Positions 36,581 through 63,379 of a stretch of 64,000 nucleotides of DNA are shown here, piece by piece. The notes below the pieces were generated by a model. It did not search any database. It was not told the origin of the DNA and saw nothing but the letters and a program-made list of their open reading frames with translations. Numbering within the stretch: position 1 is the stretch's first letter; the number at the start of each line of letters is the position of its first letter. Origin of the DNA: Macrotis lagotis (lineage: Eukaryota > Chordata > Mammalia > Peramelemorphia > Peramelidae); contig NC_133666.1 in NCBI RefSeq assembly GCF_037893015.1, forward strand, positions 655,800,869 through 655,864,868, written 5' to 3'. Position numbers and translations under genes: made by a program.

Positions 36581-52596
<16,016 letters not shown>

Positions 52597-52699
52597 TCCT
52601 GGAAGAAAATAAATATTAGAGTTGGTCTGATAGGGAAGAGATCACTGAATACATTTATTCGTCTCCTGCTATTCAACACTGGATGAACTTGTTTTTCAA

Positions 52700-52750
52700 A
52701 TTTATATGGAAATTTCCTTTCATTTCATAAAATCCTTTCCCATACATTGG
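52700..52750 (-). promoter_or_regulatory. Candidate TATA and CCAAT elements of the colipase-like gene
   Basis: On the minus strand TATAAAT lies at 52706-52700, about 104 bp before the start codon, and CCAAT at 52750-52746, about 44 bp further upstream. That spacing is normal for a TATA-type, tissue-restricted promoter. There is no CpG island. If the acceptor-like sequence before the ATG is used, the true promoter would lie further away. Confidence 0.4.
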
Positions 52751-52874
52751 TCATTTCCCATTAGATTCCTTCTCAGACTTCAGAGCTTTCAAAAAGTAGC
52801 TTTCCTCCATTCTGGATCATTTGCCTCCAATTGAATCGGTTCCTGGTGGCCACCATCTTAGTCCCCTCCTCATA

Positions 52875-53181
52875 GGGGCAGCTGGGTGGCACAGTGGATA
52901 GAGCACTGATCATGGAGTCAGGACAATGGGAGTTCAAATTCAGACTCAGAGACTTACTGGCTGGGTGACCTTGGACAAGTCACTTAACCCTGAATGCCTC
53001 ACAACCAGGGCCATCTCCAGTCATCCTGATTCCTATCTGGCCACTGGACCCAGATGTCACTGGAGAAGAAAGTGTCTTAGCACAGCATCCCCTCACTCAA
53101 ATCCAATTCACGTACTTGCCATGGCAGCACCTCCCTGATGTCAGTCTTCTTTGAGAACAGAGGACAAAAAACAATCAACAT
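52875..53181 (+). repeat. Long composite marsupial SINE
   Basis: Complete head, then 'cagtcatcctgattcctatctgg', 'cactggacccagatg', 'cctcactcaaatccaattcac' and 'cttctttgagaacagaggac'. 'actcctcat'-type repeats flank it. Confidence 0.88.
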
Positions 53182-53224
53182 CACTCCTCATCTGCTCTTA
53201 TTCCTTTACACGTGTTTTCTAGAC

Positions 53225-53320
53225 TAAGAATGTAAGCTCCCTGAGGACAGGGACTTTTTTTTTTTTTGTCTTTGCATCTATAGTATCTGGCATATAATAG
53301 ACAATAAATTACAAAAATAA
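53225..53320 (+). repeat. L2 3'-end remnant
   Basis: 'aatgtaagctccctgaggacaggg' region with poly-T and 'gtatctggcatataatagac'. Confidence 0.75.
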
Positions 53321-53334
53321 AAATTTAAATGTCG

Positions 53335-53835
53335 ATCTCTGTGCTAGGTCCTGGAGACACAAAACTCAAAAATGAAACATCATCTGCTCTCCACAAATTT
53401 ACTCTGTGGGGGGCCAGGGAAAGGGAATCCTATACACAAAGAAGTCAATATAAATAACATGGAAAGGAAATTAGTGGATGCAGGGGAAGGTTTAACAATG
53501 TGGGACATGAGCTAAATTTTGAAGGAAGCAAGAGATTCTATGAGTCAGAGTAGAAGAGAGATGTCCTATACACAGACGTCTATACACAGATCTGGTGATG
53601 AGAGAGAAAATGGAATGTTTGAAGACTGACCAGTAGACCCTTTGGCTAATACATTGAGTACATGAAAAGGAATAATGTGTAATCCAATTGAAAGAGTGGG
53701 TTGGAGCCCATCTCCAAGGAGCTATAGATACCAAGAAGAGTTCAGATTTTATCCTAAAGGTATGAGGAAGATACTGGAACCCTTCCAGCAGAAGAATGAC
53801 ATGATCAGAATTATACATTAGAAATATCACGTTCA
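53335..53835 (-). repeat. L2 LINE remnant
   Basis: 'gtgctaggtcctggagacacaaa', 'gagctaaattttgaaggaagc' and 'gaagaatgacatgatcagaatt' are antisense L2. The reverse-strand open frame 53492-53836 falls in it. Confidence 0.65.
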
Positions 53836-53839
53836 TTTT

Positions 53840-54410
53840 TGCTGAGGATTATTCCCATGTTTTAAGTTCTGTAAATCCCTTGCCCCTCCTCCTTTTTATT
53901 TACTACTATTCATCCAAAATCAATGTAAACACACACACAAAGAAACTCAGGAATCAGTCACAAGCTCTCAACTTGGAGATTAGGATGGGGGCAGAGCAGT
54001 GGGTACCATCTAGGTATGGCAATTTCTCTTCCCTAATGTTTTTTGGCATGCTTCAGAGACTTCTGAGCCAAATGGGCAACAATGTGGCACACTAGATGTT
54101 TTTGCTGATCCCTACAACCTCTTAGGTCTCTTCAACACCAAAATTATATTACCCAAAATGAAGCAACTTTAACTATCTCTGCGGTTTAGGATGCCCAGAA
54201 TCCAAAAGAAAGCAGAAAAAAAAGAAATCCTACTGTTTTTATTTAGAAGTTCTTTTACTTGGCTAGAAATTCTGGTCTCATAGAGATGCTCTGAAATCAC
54301 GTTTGCTGCTTTAAACAAAAACAGTAACAACAAATGCCAACTTAGTTTGGAAAGTTAGAGACACTGTTGACTCAGATTCTGAAATGAAGAACATTCCAAA
54401 TACCATCTAG
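53840..54410. other. Unassigned stretch
   Basis: No repeat family or exon recognised. Confidence 0.35.
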
Positions 54411-54411
54411 G

Positions 54412-54620
54412 GCAGTTAAATGGTGCCAGAGAGCCCAGAGCTTCAGATCTAAAGTCAGGAATCTCTGAATTCAAATTTGACCTCAAACACTCAGTTGGAT
54501 GACTCTGGGCAGGTCACTTAACCCTTTTGCTTCAGTTTCTTCATCTGTAAAATGAGTTGAAGAAGGAAATGGCAAATCAGCCTAATGGTTTTGCCAAGAA
54601 AACACAGACACAATGGAAAC
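54412..54620 (+). repeat. Older Mar1-like SINE
   Basis: 'gggcagttaaatggtgccag', 'tcatctgtaaaatgagttgaagaag' region and 'ttttgccaagaaaacac'. After it, up to 55311, no feature is recognised. Confidence 0.8.
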
Positions 54621-55310
54621 AACCGAACAACACCAAAATGTCACCTATGGAATGGTTCATGTTGGAAGGTTTGTTGGATTCAGAATCTTAATGTATAACT
54701 CTATTATGATCTGCCTGATGGCTAAGATTTCAACCTCATAAGCATGTAAAGCAGTTTTGTAAGGCTGCTAATGAGACATCTCATGATTAGCCTCTGCCCA
54801 GTTCTCGGCAAATAACCACTCCTGGGACTTTATTAATGAAATGGGAAGGTTCAGACTGGTGCCTTTCTTGTTGGTGACCATGTTCTCCAAAAGCGCTGGC
54901 ATTGTTGTCCCTTACACACTCCCTTCCATACTCCCATTTTATAGGTGAGTACATCTCATTCACAATCACAGTGAGGATTATTGTGTTCTTTCCTCCCTGT
55001 CCTCATACTTTCTCCTCTCGATGACCTCCCCTTAACAAAGAAGTGTAAAAGAAGGAATGTGATCAAAACTAGTGATATGGAATTAAAGTCATCTGTTTCT
55101 ATTCCACTCTCGCCCTTTTTGTCTTCCTCTCAGGTCTACTGATTAGTTCTTAGACTTTCTTACATTTTATTCCTCTCTTTTACCATCCAGTCAAAATTTG
55201 TTTTGTTTATGAGTATTCCCTCCCCCAGCTCTACCCTTCCTCTTAAACCTGTTTTCTTTCCCTATTATCCTGTTTTTTGGCTTTGTTGAATTTAATGTAT
55301 TCCTAATGGA

Positions 55311-55454
55311 AATTCTGTACACACCCACCCACAGACTCACATATATGCAGAAGCATGCATAAGAATGTGTTTCATTCTCCTTTGTTTTGTTAAAGAGTGA
55401 GATTCATGTGATACCTGCCTCCCCCACATCTTAAGCAAGTAAACATTCTGGGAA
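55311..55454. repeat. Direct duplication, copy 1
   Basis: 'aattctgtacacacccaccc' to 'gtaaacattctgggaa'. A second copy with the same orientation lies at 57136-57283. Flanks differ on both sides. Confidence 0.88.
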
Positions 55455-55684
55455 CCCAGGCAGCCAATAATACTGGGAGAACCATAAAAGTCACCAGAAG
55501 TCCAAGGCATAACCAGAGCCAGCAGCAGCTGCAGCCAGGTTCTAGGAAGAGTCACAGCAGCTGAATGACCCGTGTAACCGTAACCTGGCCCAGCAGCAGA
55601 ATGACCCACCAACCAAGATGCCATCTCCTATAAGGACCCAATGCAGCTGAATAAGAGGAGTGACTCATTCATTGCCTCTGCCTT

Positions 55685-55850
55685 GTGCCCTTCATTCTCA
55701 AAGAAGACCATGACATCAGGGAGGTGATGCCAGGACAAGCACATGAATTGGACTTGAGTGGGGGTGGGGTGGGCTTTGCTAAGTCACCAGCCTCAGTTTC
55801 TCCCTCAGAGCCGTCTAGGTCTGGTGGCCAGACATGCATCAGAAAGACTG
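55685..55850 (-). repeat. Long composite SINE, body part (left arm of an inverted pair)
   Basis: 'ccttcattctcaaagaagacc', 'aagcacatgaattggacttgag' and 'agccgtctaggtctggtgg'. The SINE head is missing. Reverse complement to the body of the next copy. Confidence 0.85.
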
Positions 55851-55853
55851 GAG

Positions 55854-56170
55854 ATGGGGCAGCTTGGTGCAGCAGTACTGGACAGAGCACTGATCTTGCA
55901 GTCAAGGGGTTGGGAGTTCAAATCCAGCCTCAGACACAGATACTTACTAGCTGTATGACCTCGAGCAAGTCACTTAACCCTAATTGTCTGGCATCCAAGG
56001 TCTTCTCCAGTCATCCTGATTCCTATCTGGTCACTGGATCTAGATGGCTCTGGAGGAGAAAATGAGGCTGGGCACTTAGCACAGCCCCCCCACTCATATT
56101 CACCATGTGTTTGTCCTAGCATCACCTCCCTGATGCCATGGCCTTCTTTGAGAATGGAGGACAAATATCA
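55854..56170 (+). repeat. Long composite SINE, complete (right arm of an inverted pair)
   Basis: Head 'ggggcagcttggtgcagcag' through 'cagtcatcctgattcctatctgg' to 'ccttctttgagaatggaggac'. Its body pairs with 55685-55850. Confidence 0.88.
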
Positions 56171-56199
56171 TCGTTCCCTCCTCTTCAAATCTTGACTAA

Positions 56200-56645
56200 A
56201 CTCAAGAACAGTTTTCTCTCAACTCAGAAAATGGATTTCTAAAGTCAATCATTTATTTCCTACCCAGGCGACCCTGCTCTCAACTTTGCCCTTATACCCC
56301 TTCACCAGATACTTTCCCCTCCCTCTCTTTTTAGCTTTCTTTTGTATGTTGTCATTCCTCCATTAGATTATAAGCTGCTTGGAGGCAGCCAGGTGGTGCA
56401 GTGGATAGAGTACTGGCCCTGGAGTCGTGAGAACCTGAGTTCAAATCCAACCTTGAACACTGAATAATTGTCCAACTGTGGACGATTGGGCAAGTCACTT
56501 TACCCCCATTGCCATAAAAAAAATTTGTTTTAAAGATTACAAGCTGCTTGGGGGCAGGAACTATTCTTCATTTTTGTATCATCAGAGTTTAGGCTGGTGT
56601 TAGGTATATGGTGCTTAATAAATGTTTATTGACTGAGCAAATGAC
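56200..56645 (+). repeat. L2 3' end, split by a SINE
   Basis: 'cctccattagattataagctgcttgg' region before and 'gcttaataaatgtttattgactgag' region after a SINE at 56384-56525 give a canonical L2 3' end. Confidence 0.8.
56384..56525 (+). repeat. Mar1/WSINE-type SINE in L2
   Basis: Full-length copy; the L2 motif 'agatta(t/c)aagctgcttgg' is duplicated on both sides as target-site duplication. Confidence 0.93.
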
Positions 56646-56829
56646 TATCTGTGAGCGCTTGTAAGAGTTACCCCGTTGCTAGGTGACAATATCAATGGAA
56701 GGGAGTGGAGGACGGGAGAGAAAACCCCTCCCATCCACCAGACACAGAAGAAAGAGCTGCAGTCAAAAGGTAAAAATCAATTCCTTTTCAAGAGCTGGGT
56801 CCATCCCCATAACTGATTCTTTAGTTTTG

Positions 56830-56969
56830 CTTTGTTTTTGCAAGGCAATGGGGTTAGGTGACTTACCCAAGGTCACACAGCTAGGTAATTATTAAGGCTC
56901 TGAGGTCAGTCACATTTGAACTCAGGTACGCCTGACTCCAGGGTCCGTGCTCTATCCCCCATGTCACCT
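56830..56969 (-). repeat. Mar1/WSINE-type SINE
   Basis: Reverse copy; 'taactgattcttt' occurs immediately before and after it as a perfect target-site duplication. Confidence 0.94.
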
Positions 56970-57135
56970 GTAACTGATTCTTTCCTTTTCTACCAGAGAG
57001 AACACATCTGGCTCTTCAGATAGTCTGTGTTTGCAGAGCTTGCAAGCTTTTTAAGGGTCATCAGAAGGTGTGGCTGACCCATCTGCTATTGAATGGCTAG
57101 CTAGCTTCCCTATAATTCCACCAAATTATAATCAA

Positions 57136-57283
57136 AATTCTGTACACACCCACCCGCAGACTCACATATATGCAGAAGCATGCATAAGAATGTGTTCCAT
57201 TCTCCTTTGTCTGTTTGGGTAAGAGTGAGATTCATGTGATACCTGCCCCCCCCACCTCTTTAAGCAAGTAAACATTCTGGGAA
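57136..57283. repeat. Direct duplication, copy 2
   Basis: Matches 55311-55454 over its whole length apart from about ten differences by eye, chiefly around 'tgtctgtttgggt' and a longer C run. Confidence 0.88.
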
Positions 57284-57639
57284 TGTCTTACTTCCTTTAA
57301 AAGTATAAACATTTCTTCACATTTCCTCTAAAGCCTTCACACTTCATTGTATCTATCTGTGTCTTTCTCTTTATATCCTATAATTTTATCAATTGGCTAG
57401 AAGAAATTTAGATCACAAGAATTTTATCAATGAACCTTTCATCTACACATTGTTCCTCTAGCTAAATTATGTCTTCAAGGGTCTTGACATAGTATCCATA
57501 GTGTCTAGAATACTATCTGGTATGTGGTGGGTAATTAATAACAATATTTGATTGGTATCATATATGAAAATGTATTGGATAATTACTACCATAATATCAT
57601 CTATTATAGAACTGTGTATAACTTTATTTTGGATATTTT

Positions 57640-57790
57640 GGGTTTTTTGGGTTTGGCAAGGCAATGGGGGACAGTGGTTAAGTGGCTTGCCCAAGGTCAT
57701 ACAGCTAAGTAATTATTAAGAGTCTGAGACCAATTTTGAACTCCTGACTCCAGGACCAATGCTCTATCCACTGTGCCACCTAGCTGCCCT
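57640..57790 (-). repeat. Mar1/WSINE-type SINE
   Basis: Reverse copy from 'ggcaaggcaatgggggac' to 'ccactgtgccacctagctgccc'. Confidence 0.92.
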
Positions 57791-57903
57791 CTGCATAATT
57801 TTAACACATGCATAGTCACAACCTTGTTGGAGAAGAATCTTCAAAGCTGCATTTTCTATTATGGAACAAAATACTTTTTAAACTAGATGCCTTGAACTCT
57901 CAA

Positions 57904-57965
57904 AATGAAGAAGGAAAAGGAGGACAAAAAGGAGGAAAGGAGAGAAGGAAAGAAGGAAGATGGAG
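57904..57965. repeat. GA-rich purine tract
   Basis: 'gaagaaggaaaaggaggac' and 'ggaaaggagagaaggaaagaa'. The following 58000-58370 is unassigned. Confidence 0.8.
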
Positions 57966-58372
57966 GCAAAGGATGATGATGAAGAGAATTATCATATTGT
58001 GCAACTGAATTTATAGGACAAGAAAGAGAGGACTCCCCCAATAGGAAAAATGCTTATGAAATAATCAGTCAAAAACTATGATCCTTAAAATATTCATTCA
58101 CTACACCTCTTCCCAACCACCCTTCAGGCAGTGGGATGAGATGCAAACTAATCTCAGCCTTGCATCTGGGACCCATTTTAGGATCCCCATCTCTTGTTTC
58201 TGATTCAAAGACTCTACTGGAGCCCCCTTACCCAAAACCACTCCAGTCAAATGTGGCAAGAGATTAAAAATGTACTGTCTTCTGATAGAATCCAGGTTCT
58301 AGGTTGGGGATCCTAAGGGTTTCAGAGATTATTTCCCATAAAAGGCAGCAGATGCTTTTAAAACTCAAATTG

Positions 58373-58528
58373 GGGGCAGCTAGGTGGTGGAGTGGATAGA
58401 GTACCAGCCCTGGAGTCAGGAGTACCTGAGTCCAAATCCAACCTCAGACACTTAATAATTACTTAGCTATGTGGCCTTGGGCAAGCCACTTAACCCCATT
58501 TGCTTTGCAAAAACCTAAAAAATAAAAA
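58373..58528 (+). repeat. Mar1/WSINE-type SINE
   Basis: Full-length copy 'ggggcagctaggtggtggag' to 'ttgcaaaaacctaaaaaat'. Confidence 0.94.
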
Positions 58529-58749
58529 ATAAAATTCTAAGTGAATAAATCAGAGAAGATCCTAAAACTCAAAATAAAGATAAATAGTAAATTTTCAAAG
58601 AGATTATCAAGCTTTCTTAATAAATACTATAAGACAAAGGAAAGCAAGCCAGTGCTTGATGATATATGGAATCCTAAGGACTCTTAAAAGAATATAAGAC
58701 AACCAAGAAACCTAAAATTGATTAAAGAGGAGAGAGAATCCACAAAATA

Positions 58750-58975
58750 AGAAATTGGTCAGTTGATGCAGTGGATAAAATGCTGGGCCTGGAATCAGAA
58801 AGTTTCATCTTCCTAAGTTCAAATCTGTCCTCAGACACTTACTAGCTGTGTCACCCTGGAGCAAGTCACTTCATCCTGCTTGCCTCTGTTTCCTCATCTG
58901 TAATTGGAAAAGAAAGTGGCAACCATTCCAGTATCTTTGCCAAGAAAACCCTAAATGATAAAACAATTTTAAAAA
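58750..58975 (+). repeat. Older Mar1-like SINE
   Basis: 'ggtcagttgatgcagtggat', 'ctagctgtgtcaccctggag', 'tgtttcctcatctgtaattgg' and 'tatctttgccaagaaaaccc'. Confidence 0.82.
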
Positions 58976-58999
58976 CAAACAAAAATAATTTTTTAAAAA

Positions 59000-59620
59000 A
59001 AGAAAACACTAAATGAGATCACAAAGAGTCAGATATGATTGAAAATGACTGAGCAACAAAAAAAAAAAATAAAAATTCAGAGTGAATATAGAACTCCCAG
59101 TGAGGAATTTGAAAACAATTCAAAGAATAGAAAAATATGAATCTACAACAGAGAATTTCTCTAAAGACATGACATGAATAAATCTGGAAAACAAAAATAC
59201 AAAAGTGGAGAAAAATCTGGTGAAAGAAAATCAAAAGTCAAAAATGTTAAAAGAGCACATGAATTGTACACAAGATGTATTGATAGACTTCAAAGACAAG
59301 ATACATAGAGACAAACTGAGGCTCATTGGTCCCACAGGAAAAAAGATGACAAATCTAAAAACCTGAATATTGTAATGCAGCAAATAACACCAAAAAACCC
59401 CCCAAACTTCCCAAGACTTCTAAAACACTACTCAAAACAAGTCAAGGAAAAAACTTTAAATGTTGAAATTTAATGTGAATGCCAAATTAAATTTTGGCCA
59501 AGAAAAAAAAAAAAGACCTTCAGATATAAAGAAAAAGAAATTCCCATAAAAAAAAATCATTCATCATTTTGAAAAGCAAAAGAGCTTAAGTTATCATCCT
59601 GTAAACATGGGTCTAATAAT
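59000..59620 (+). mobile_element. L1 ORF1-region fragment
   Basis: 'gacaagatacatagagacaaactgaggctcattgg' region, 'aaaacctgaatattgtaatgc' and 'cccaagacttctaaaacactac' are the ORF1 middle of marsupial L1. Both ends are missing; no open frame survives. Confidence 0.65.
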
Positions 59621-59994
59621 CAATGATACTCAATAAAAGAAATACAACTGAGTGTTCCTGCAGTGGCATACCAAGAAAAGGGAACAGACTTCAGGAATGT
59701 GCTAGAACCAGCTTAGACTAGAGATGATTATTAAATTTTGGGTGTGAGCATATATCCCTGTGGTATACTGTAAATCAAGGCTAGATTTATTGTTTTGTTG
59801 ATGGTTTAGACTTCAGAAAGTGATTGGGAAAATATTATTAATGCAGATTAAAATTACTATTGTTGAAAAGTATTTTTGCCACCTAAAGAGTCATTTGTTA
59901 AACACTTACCAGGTTATTCCTAGCTTGATAAGCCAGTGAAAAGGCACAGATGGGGAAAGTGAGTGTAATATAGGAAGAATTCCAATTTAAATGG

Positions 59995-60125
59995 TGTGAA
60001 GACTATAGAGAAGGGGAAGAAGGAGGCAAGGAAAAAGAGGAGAAGAGCAGGGCAGAAGAGAGGAGAGAGAAAAAGAAGAGAAGAAAGGGTAGGGGAGAGG
60101 AGGGGAAGGACAGGAGAGGAAAGAT
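59995..60125. repeat. GA-rich purine tract
   Basis: About 130 bp of purines on the + strand ('gagagaaaaagaagagaag', 'ggggagaggaggggaagg'). Confidence 0.88.
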
Positions 60126-60378
60126 GAAGTAAACAAGATTTTTTCAATCTTTTCCTTGAAGCCAACTCTGATGGTCTTTGCATAGACTTTGCTATAGAGG
60201 TGCGGTGTATCATTTTCCTGATTCTATTTACTTTGTCCTGCATTACTTCCCATATGTCTTTGTAGTAATTTTACTCACCATTTTTTACAGCTCAATAACA
60301 TTCTATTCACGCACCACAATTTGTTTAGCTGTTCACCAATCATTAAGCAACCCTCTTAGAAATTTTGAGCTTTGAGTC
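60126..60378 (-). mobile_element. L1 ORF2 3' fragment
   Basis: Reversed: 'tttacagctcaataacattctattc', 'caccacaatttgtttagctgttcacc' region; diverged. Confidence 0.6.
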
Positions 60379-60394
60379 TTAGGTCTCTGTCATA

Positions 60395-60565
60395 ACAGTT
60401 GGCATTTATATTGGGCTTTAAGGTTTATAATGCACTTCCCATAAATTATCTCATTTGATTCTCACAGTAACCCTAGGAGGCAGGTGCTACTATTATTTCC
60501 ATTTTACAGATGAGGAAAATGAGACCAAAGTTAGGTGATCTACCTAGGATCACACGGTGAATATT
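60395..60565 (-). repeat. MIR / CORE-SINE
   Basis: 'ttatctcatttgattctcacagtaaccc' region, 'ccattttacagatgaggaaaatgag' region and 'ctaggatcacacgg'. Confidence 0.85.
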
Positions 60566-60585
60566 GAAAACAAGTAACACTTTCC

Positions 60586-60742
60586 AGGGGTCAACTACAT
60601 GGCACGGTGGATAGAACACCTCCCTACCCTGGAGTCAGGAGGACCTGAGTTCAAATGTGACCTCAGACACTTAATACTTGCTTAGCTGTGTGACCTTGGG
60701 CAAGTCACTTAATCCCATTGCTTTGCAAAAATTAAAAAAATC
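60586..60742 (+). repeat. Mar1/WSINE-type SINE
   Basis: Head is partly altered ('ggggtcaactacatggcacgg'), body standard; 'ctttccag' occurs on both flanks. The stretch 60745-61155 after it has no recognised feature. Confidence 0.9.
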
Positions 60743-61160
60743 TTTCCAGACATCCAATTCAGCACTCTATATATCACACCATCTAACTACCTTGAAAGAC
60801 TCTGAGGGGAGACACCTTGAACAGGGACCCTTTCCAGGCCCTTTAATATCATGCCTTGCAAGCCACTGCCAACAGGTATGAATAATTTGGAAGAGATTGG
60901 CATGTCTGCTAATGAGCAGATCAGAAGCTGGGAGCCAAAACGTTTTCTTTGGTTCCCCCTAGCAAGAGAGGGGTAAGGAGCAGCTGAGAGACCAAGAACA
61001 GAGAGGGCTGACTGCCTTTAGAGGAGGAAGGAGAAAGACTCACATGTGGAACCAGAAGGACCTCTTTCTTGAGAAAGGTGGGTTGGTACAATGGAACCTC
61101 CACCTATGACATGCTGGAACTTGAACCTTTGCCATGATCTCTTATGAAATATTATTTACT

Positions 61161-61292
61161 GGGGAGCTAGGTGGCACAGTGCACAGAACACTGTCCTGGA
61201 GTTACGAGGACCTGAGTTCAAATTCGGCCTCAGACACTTAATAATTACCTAGCTGTGTGACTTTATCCCCATTGCCTTGCAAAAAAAAATTT
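61161..61292 (+). repeat. Mar1/WSINE-type SINE with internal deletion
   Basis: 'ctagctgtgtgac' joins directly to 'tttatccccattgcc', skipping 'cttgggcaagtcacttaac'. Confidence 0.92.
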
Positions 61293-61773
61293 ACTTTAGA
61301 TTTTTGGATGTGGGGCAGGGAGTGGGGCAGAGATGATCATTTAGGGAAGCACAGAGAGAGAACTAGGAGAGGATTGTTGATGTTTGCTGTGTCTTACCCC
61401 CTTTGTAGAATTCATAGGGATCATGCTCTTATAACAGACAGAATTTCACTTAAGAACAAGACTTAATATGAGAGAGGGAGGGGAAGGTGATCTGGACCTG
61501 GCACCTAAAGGCGTTTTCTCCCCTGTTTTTTCTGGTCCTTGAGAAAGGTTTCTAGTCTGCCCATTTAGTGTATGAGGACTAGAGTACAACTATAGCCCTG
61601 GAGGTCTCTGTCCAATGTAGGAGACTTTTAAAAAAATATTTTATTTTCCTCCAATTACATGTAAAAACAATTTAATATCCATTTAAATAAAATTTTAAAT
61701 TCCAAATTCTTTTCCTCCCTCCCCTCCCCACTCTGAGATGTTAAGCAATCTGATATAGGTTATATATGTATGC

Positions 61774-61856
61774 AAGGAAGGAAGGCAGAAGGAAGGAAGG
61801 AAGGAAGGAAGGAAGGAAGGAAGGAAGGAAGGAAGGAAGGAAGGAAGAAAGGTAGG
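61774..61856. repeat. (GGAA)n microsatellite in L1 3' UTR
   Basis: About 17 'ggaa' units, nearly uninterrupted between 61790 and 61845. Confidence 0.95.
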
Positions 61857-62279
61857 AAGTCTTTCCCTGAATATGGATAGCATTTTTCATCATGAGTACT
61901 TTGGGATAAGCTTGGATCATTGGCTTAGCCAAATCATTTACAATTCTTCATCATACAATATTCTCTTGGTTCTGTTCATGTCACTATGCATCAATTCATA
62001 TAAGTCTTTGCAGGTTTTTCTGAAATCATCCTGCTTGCCATTTCTTACAGGACAACAATACTTCACTATTATCATATACCATGACTTGTTCAATTTTTCC
62101 CAATTTAAGGGCATCCCATCAACCAATTCTTATCTATTATAAAAAAGCTGCCATAAATATTTTTGCACAAATAAGTCCTATCACTTTTTGTCTGTTTTCT
62201 TTAACAGAATGATTTCCATGGAAATATGATTTGTATGACTATGCCTGTGTGATATCTTGTGTCAAATTGCTTGCCTTCT

Positions 62280-62400
62280 CAATTGGAGGGTGTGTGGAAA
62301 GGGAAAGAGAATTTGGAATTCAAAATTTTAAAAAAAATATGTTAAAATTATTTTGACATGTAACTGGGGGAAAATATTAATTAAGATTAAAAAAAGGAAA
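62280..62400 (+). mobile_element. L1 3' tail inserted in minus-strand L1
   Basis: 'ggagggtgtgtggaaaggga', 'gaattcaaaattttaaaaaaa' and 'ttgacatgtaactgggggaaaa' are the plus-strand 3' terminus only. Confidence 0.7.
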
Positions 62401-62859
62401 GTTTAAAAAAAAGTAAATCCCCTCCATCTTTTTTTTTTATTTCCTTGGGATGCCTACCTAACGACGCTGGTATTGCTAGATCAAAGGGTATGCGCAGTTT
62501 AATAACCCTTTGGACAGAGTTCTGGGAAGAGCAGTGAATTTTTGAAAATCAGACTTAGGGGGCAACAGATACCCCAGCCCCTCCCTGCATTGAATGGGAG
62601 AGACATCAGAAGGCCCACAGAATGGGCATCACCAAAGGCCACGGCCTGAGCTTTTATCTGTAGACTTAATAAGTGGTAAAAAAACAAATGCTTCAAAAGT
62701 GACCTAATTAGGAGTAGAAACAGGGACCAGAATGAGAGAAGACCTTGAATGCCAGAGACAATCAATTAATGTGAAGACCCATGGAGTGGTGTGCCAAAAG
62801 TAGAAACACCAGAATTACTCCCCATCCTTGTTTAAATTCAGAAATCCAGACTTGGGGGT

Positions 62860-62899
62860 CTCTCTCTCTCTCTTTCTCTCTGTCTCTGCCTCTTTCTCC

Positions 62900-62943
<44 letters not shown>
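62860..62943. repeat. (TC)n-(CA)n microsatellite
   Basis: 'tctctctctctctttctctctgtctctgcctc' type run followed by about 19 CA units to 62942. Confidence 0.93.
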
Positions 62944-62944
<1 letters not shown>

Positions 62945-63232
62945 TTTTTTTTCTTTCCCCCTTACTCCTTCTCAGTGATCTGAAAATACTTCAGAACTTT
63001 TTCCTAGGTCTCCAGGAGCAGGAAAGGTAGTCAGAAGGAGTTAAAGGAGATGAATGGGTAGAAGGTTCTGCCCTTGCATTTTTTCCCTTGCATTTGCACT
63101 ATATTTTAGCAAATTATATGACCAGAGTTTATTTTTTTCATATTCACAAGATTGTGAATATGAAGGGTTGTAACTAAAGGAAAGTTCGGAAATGAGCAGG
63201 GGTATTGGAATTATAGATTTCCTAATTTAAAC

Positions 63233-63372
63233 AAATTTTTTTACAAGGCAAATGGGGTTAAGTGACTTGCCCAAGTCCACACAGCTAGGTAATTATTAAG
63301 TGTCTGAGGCAGGATTTGAACTCCTGACTCCAGTGCTGGTGCTCTATCCATTGTGCCACCTAGACACCCTAA
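63233..63372 (-). repeat. Mar1/WSINE-type SINE
   Basis: Reverse copy from 'acaaggcaaatggggttaag' to 'ccattgtgccacctagacaccc'. Confidence 0.93.
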
Positions 63373-63379
63373 ACAAAAT

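Larger units (their letters stand above)
61630..62530 (-). mobile_element. L1 ORF2 3' end and 3' UTR, interrupted
   Basis: Reversed: 'ttattttcctccaattacatg', 'tggatagcatttttcatcat', 'ttctcttggttctgttcatg' and 'ggacaacaatacttcactatta'. The translation at 61938-62126 (minus) ends in the L1 ORF2 block 'KTCKDLYELMHSDMNRTKRI'. A plus-strand L1 tail is inserted at about 62280-62400, after which the host resumes ('attgctagatcaaagggtatgcgcag'). Confidence 0.82.

Noticed and set aside
54787-54969. 60-codon reverse-strand frame
   Set aside because: No domain, no splice context; partly resembles degraded MIR sequence.
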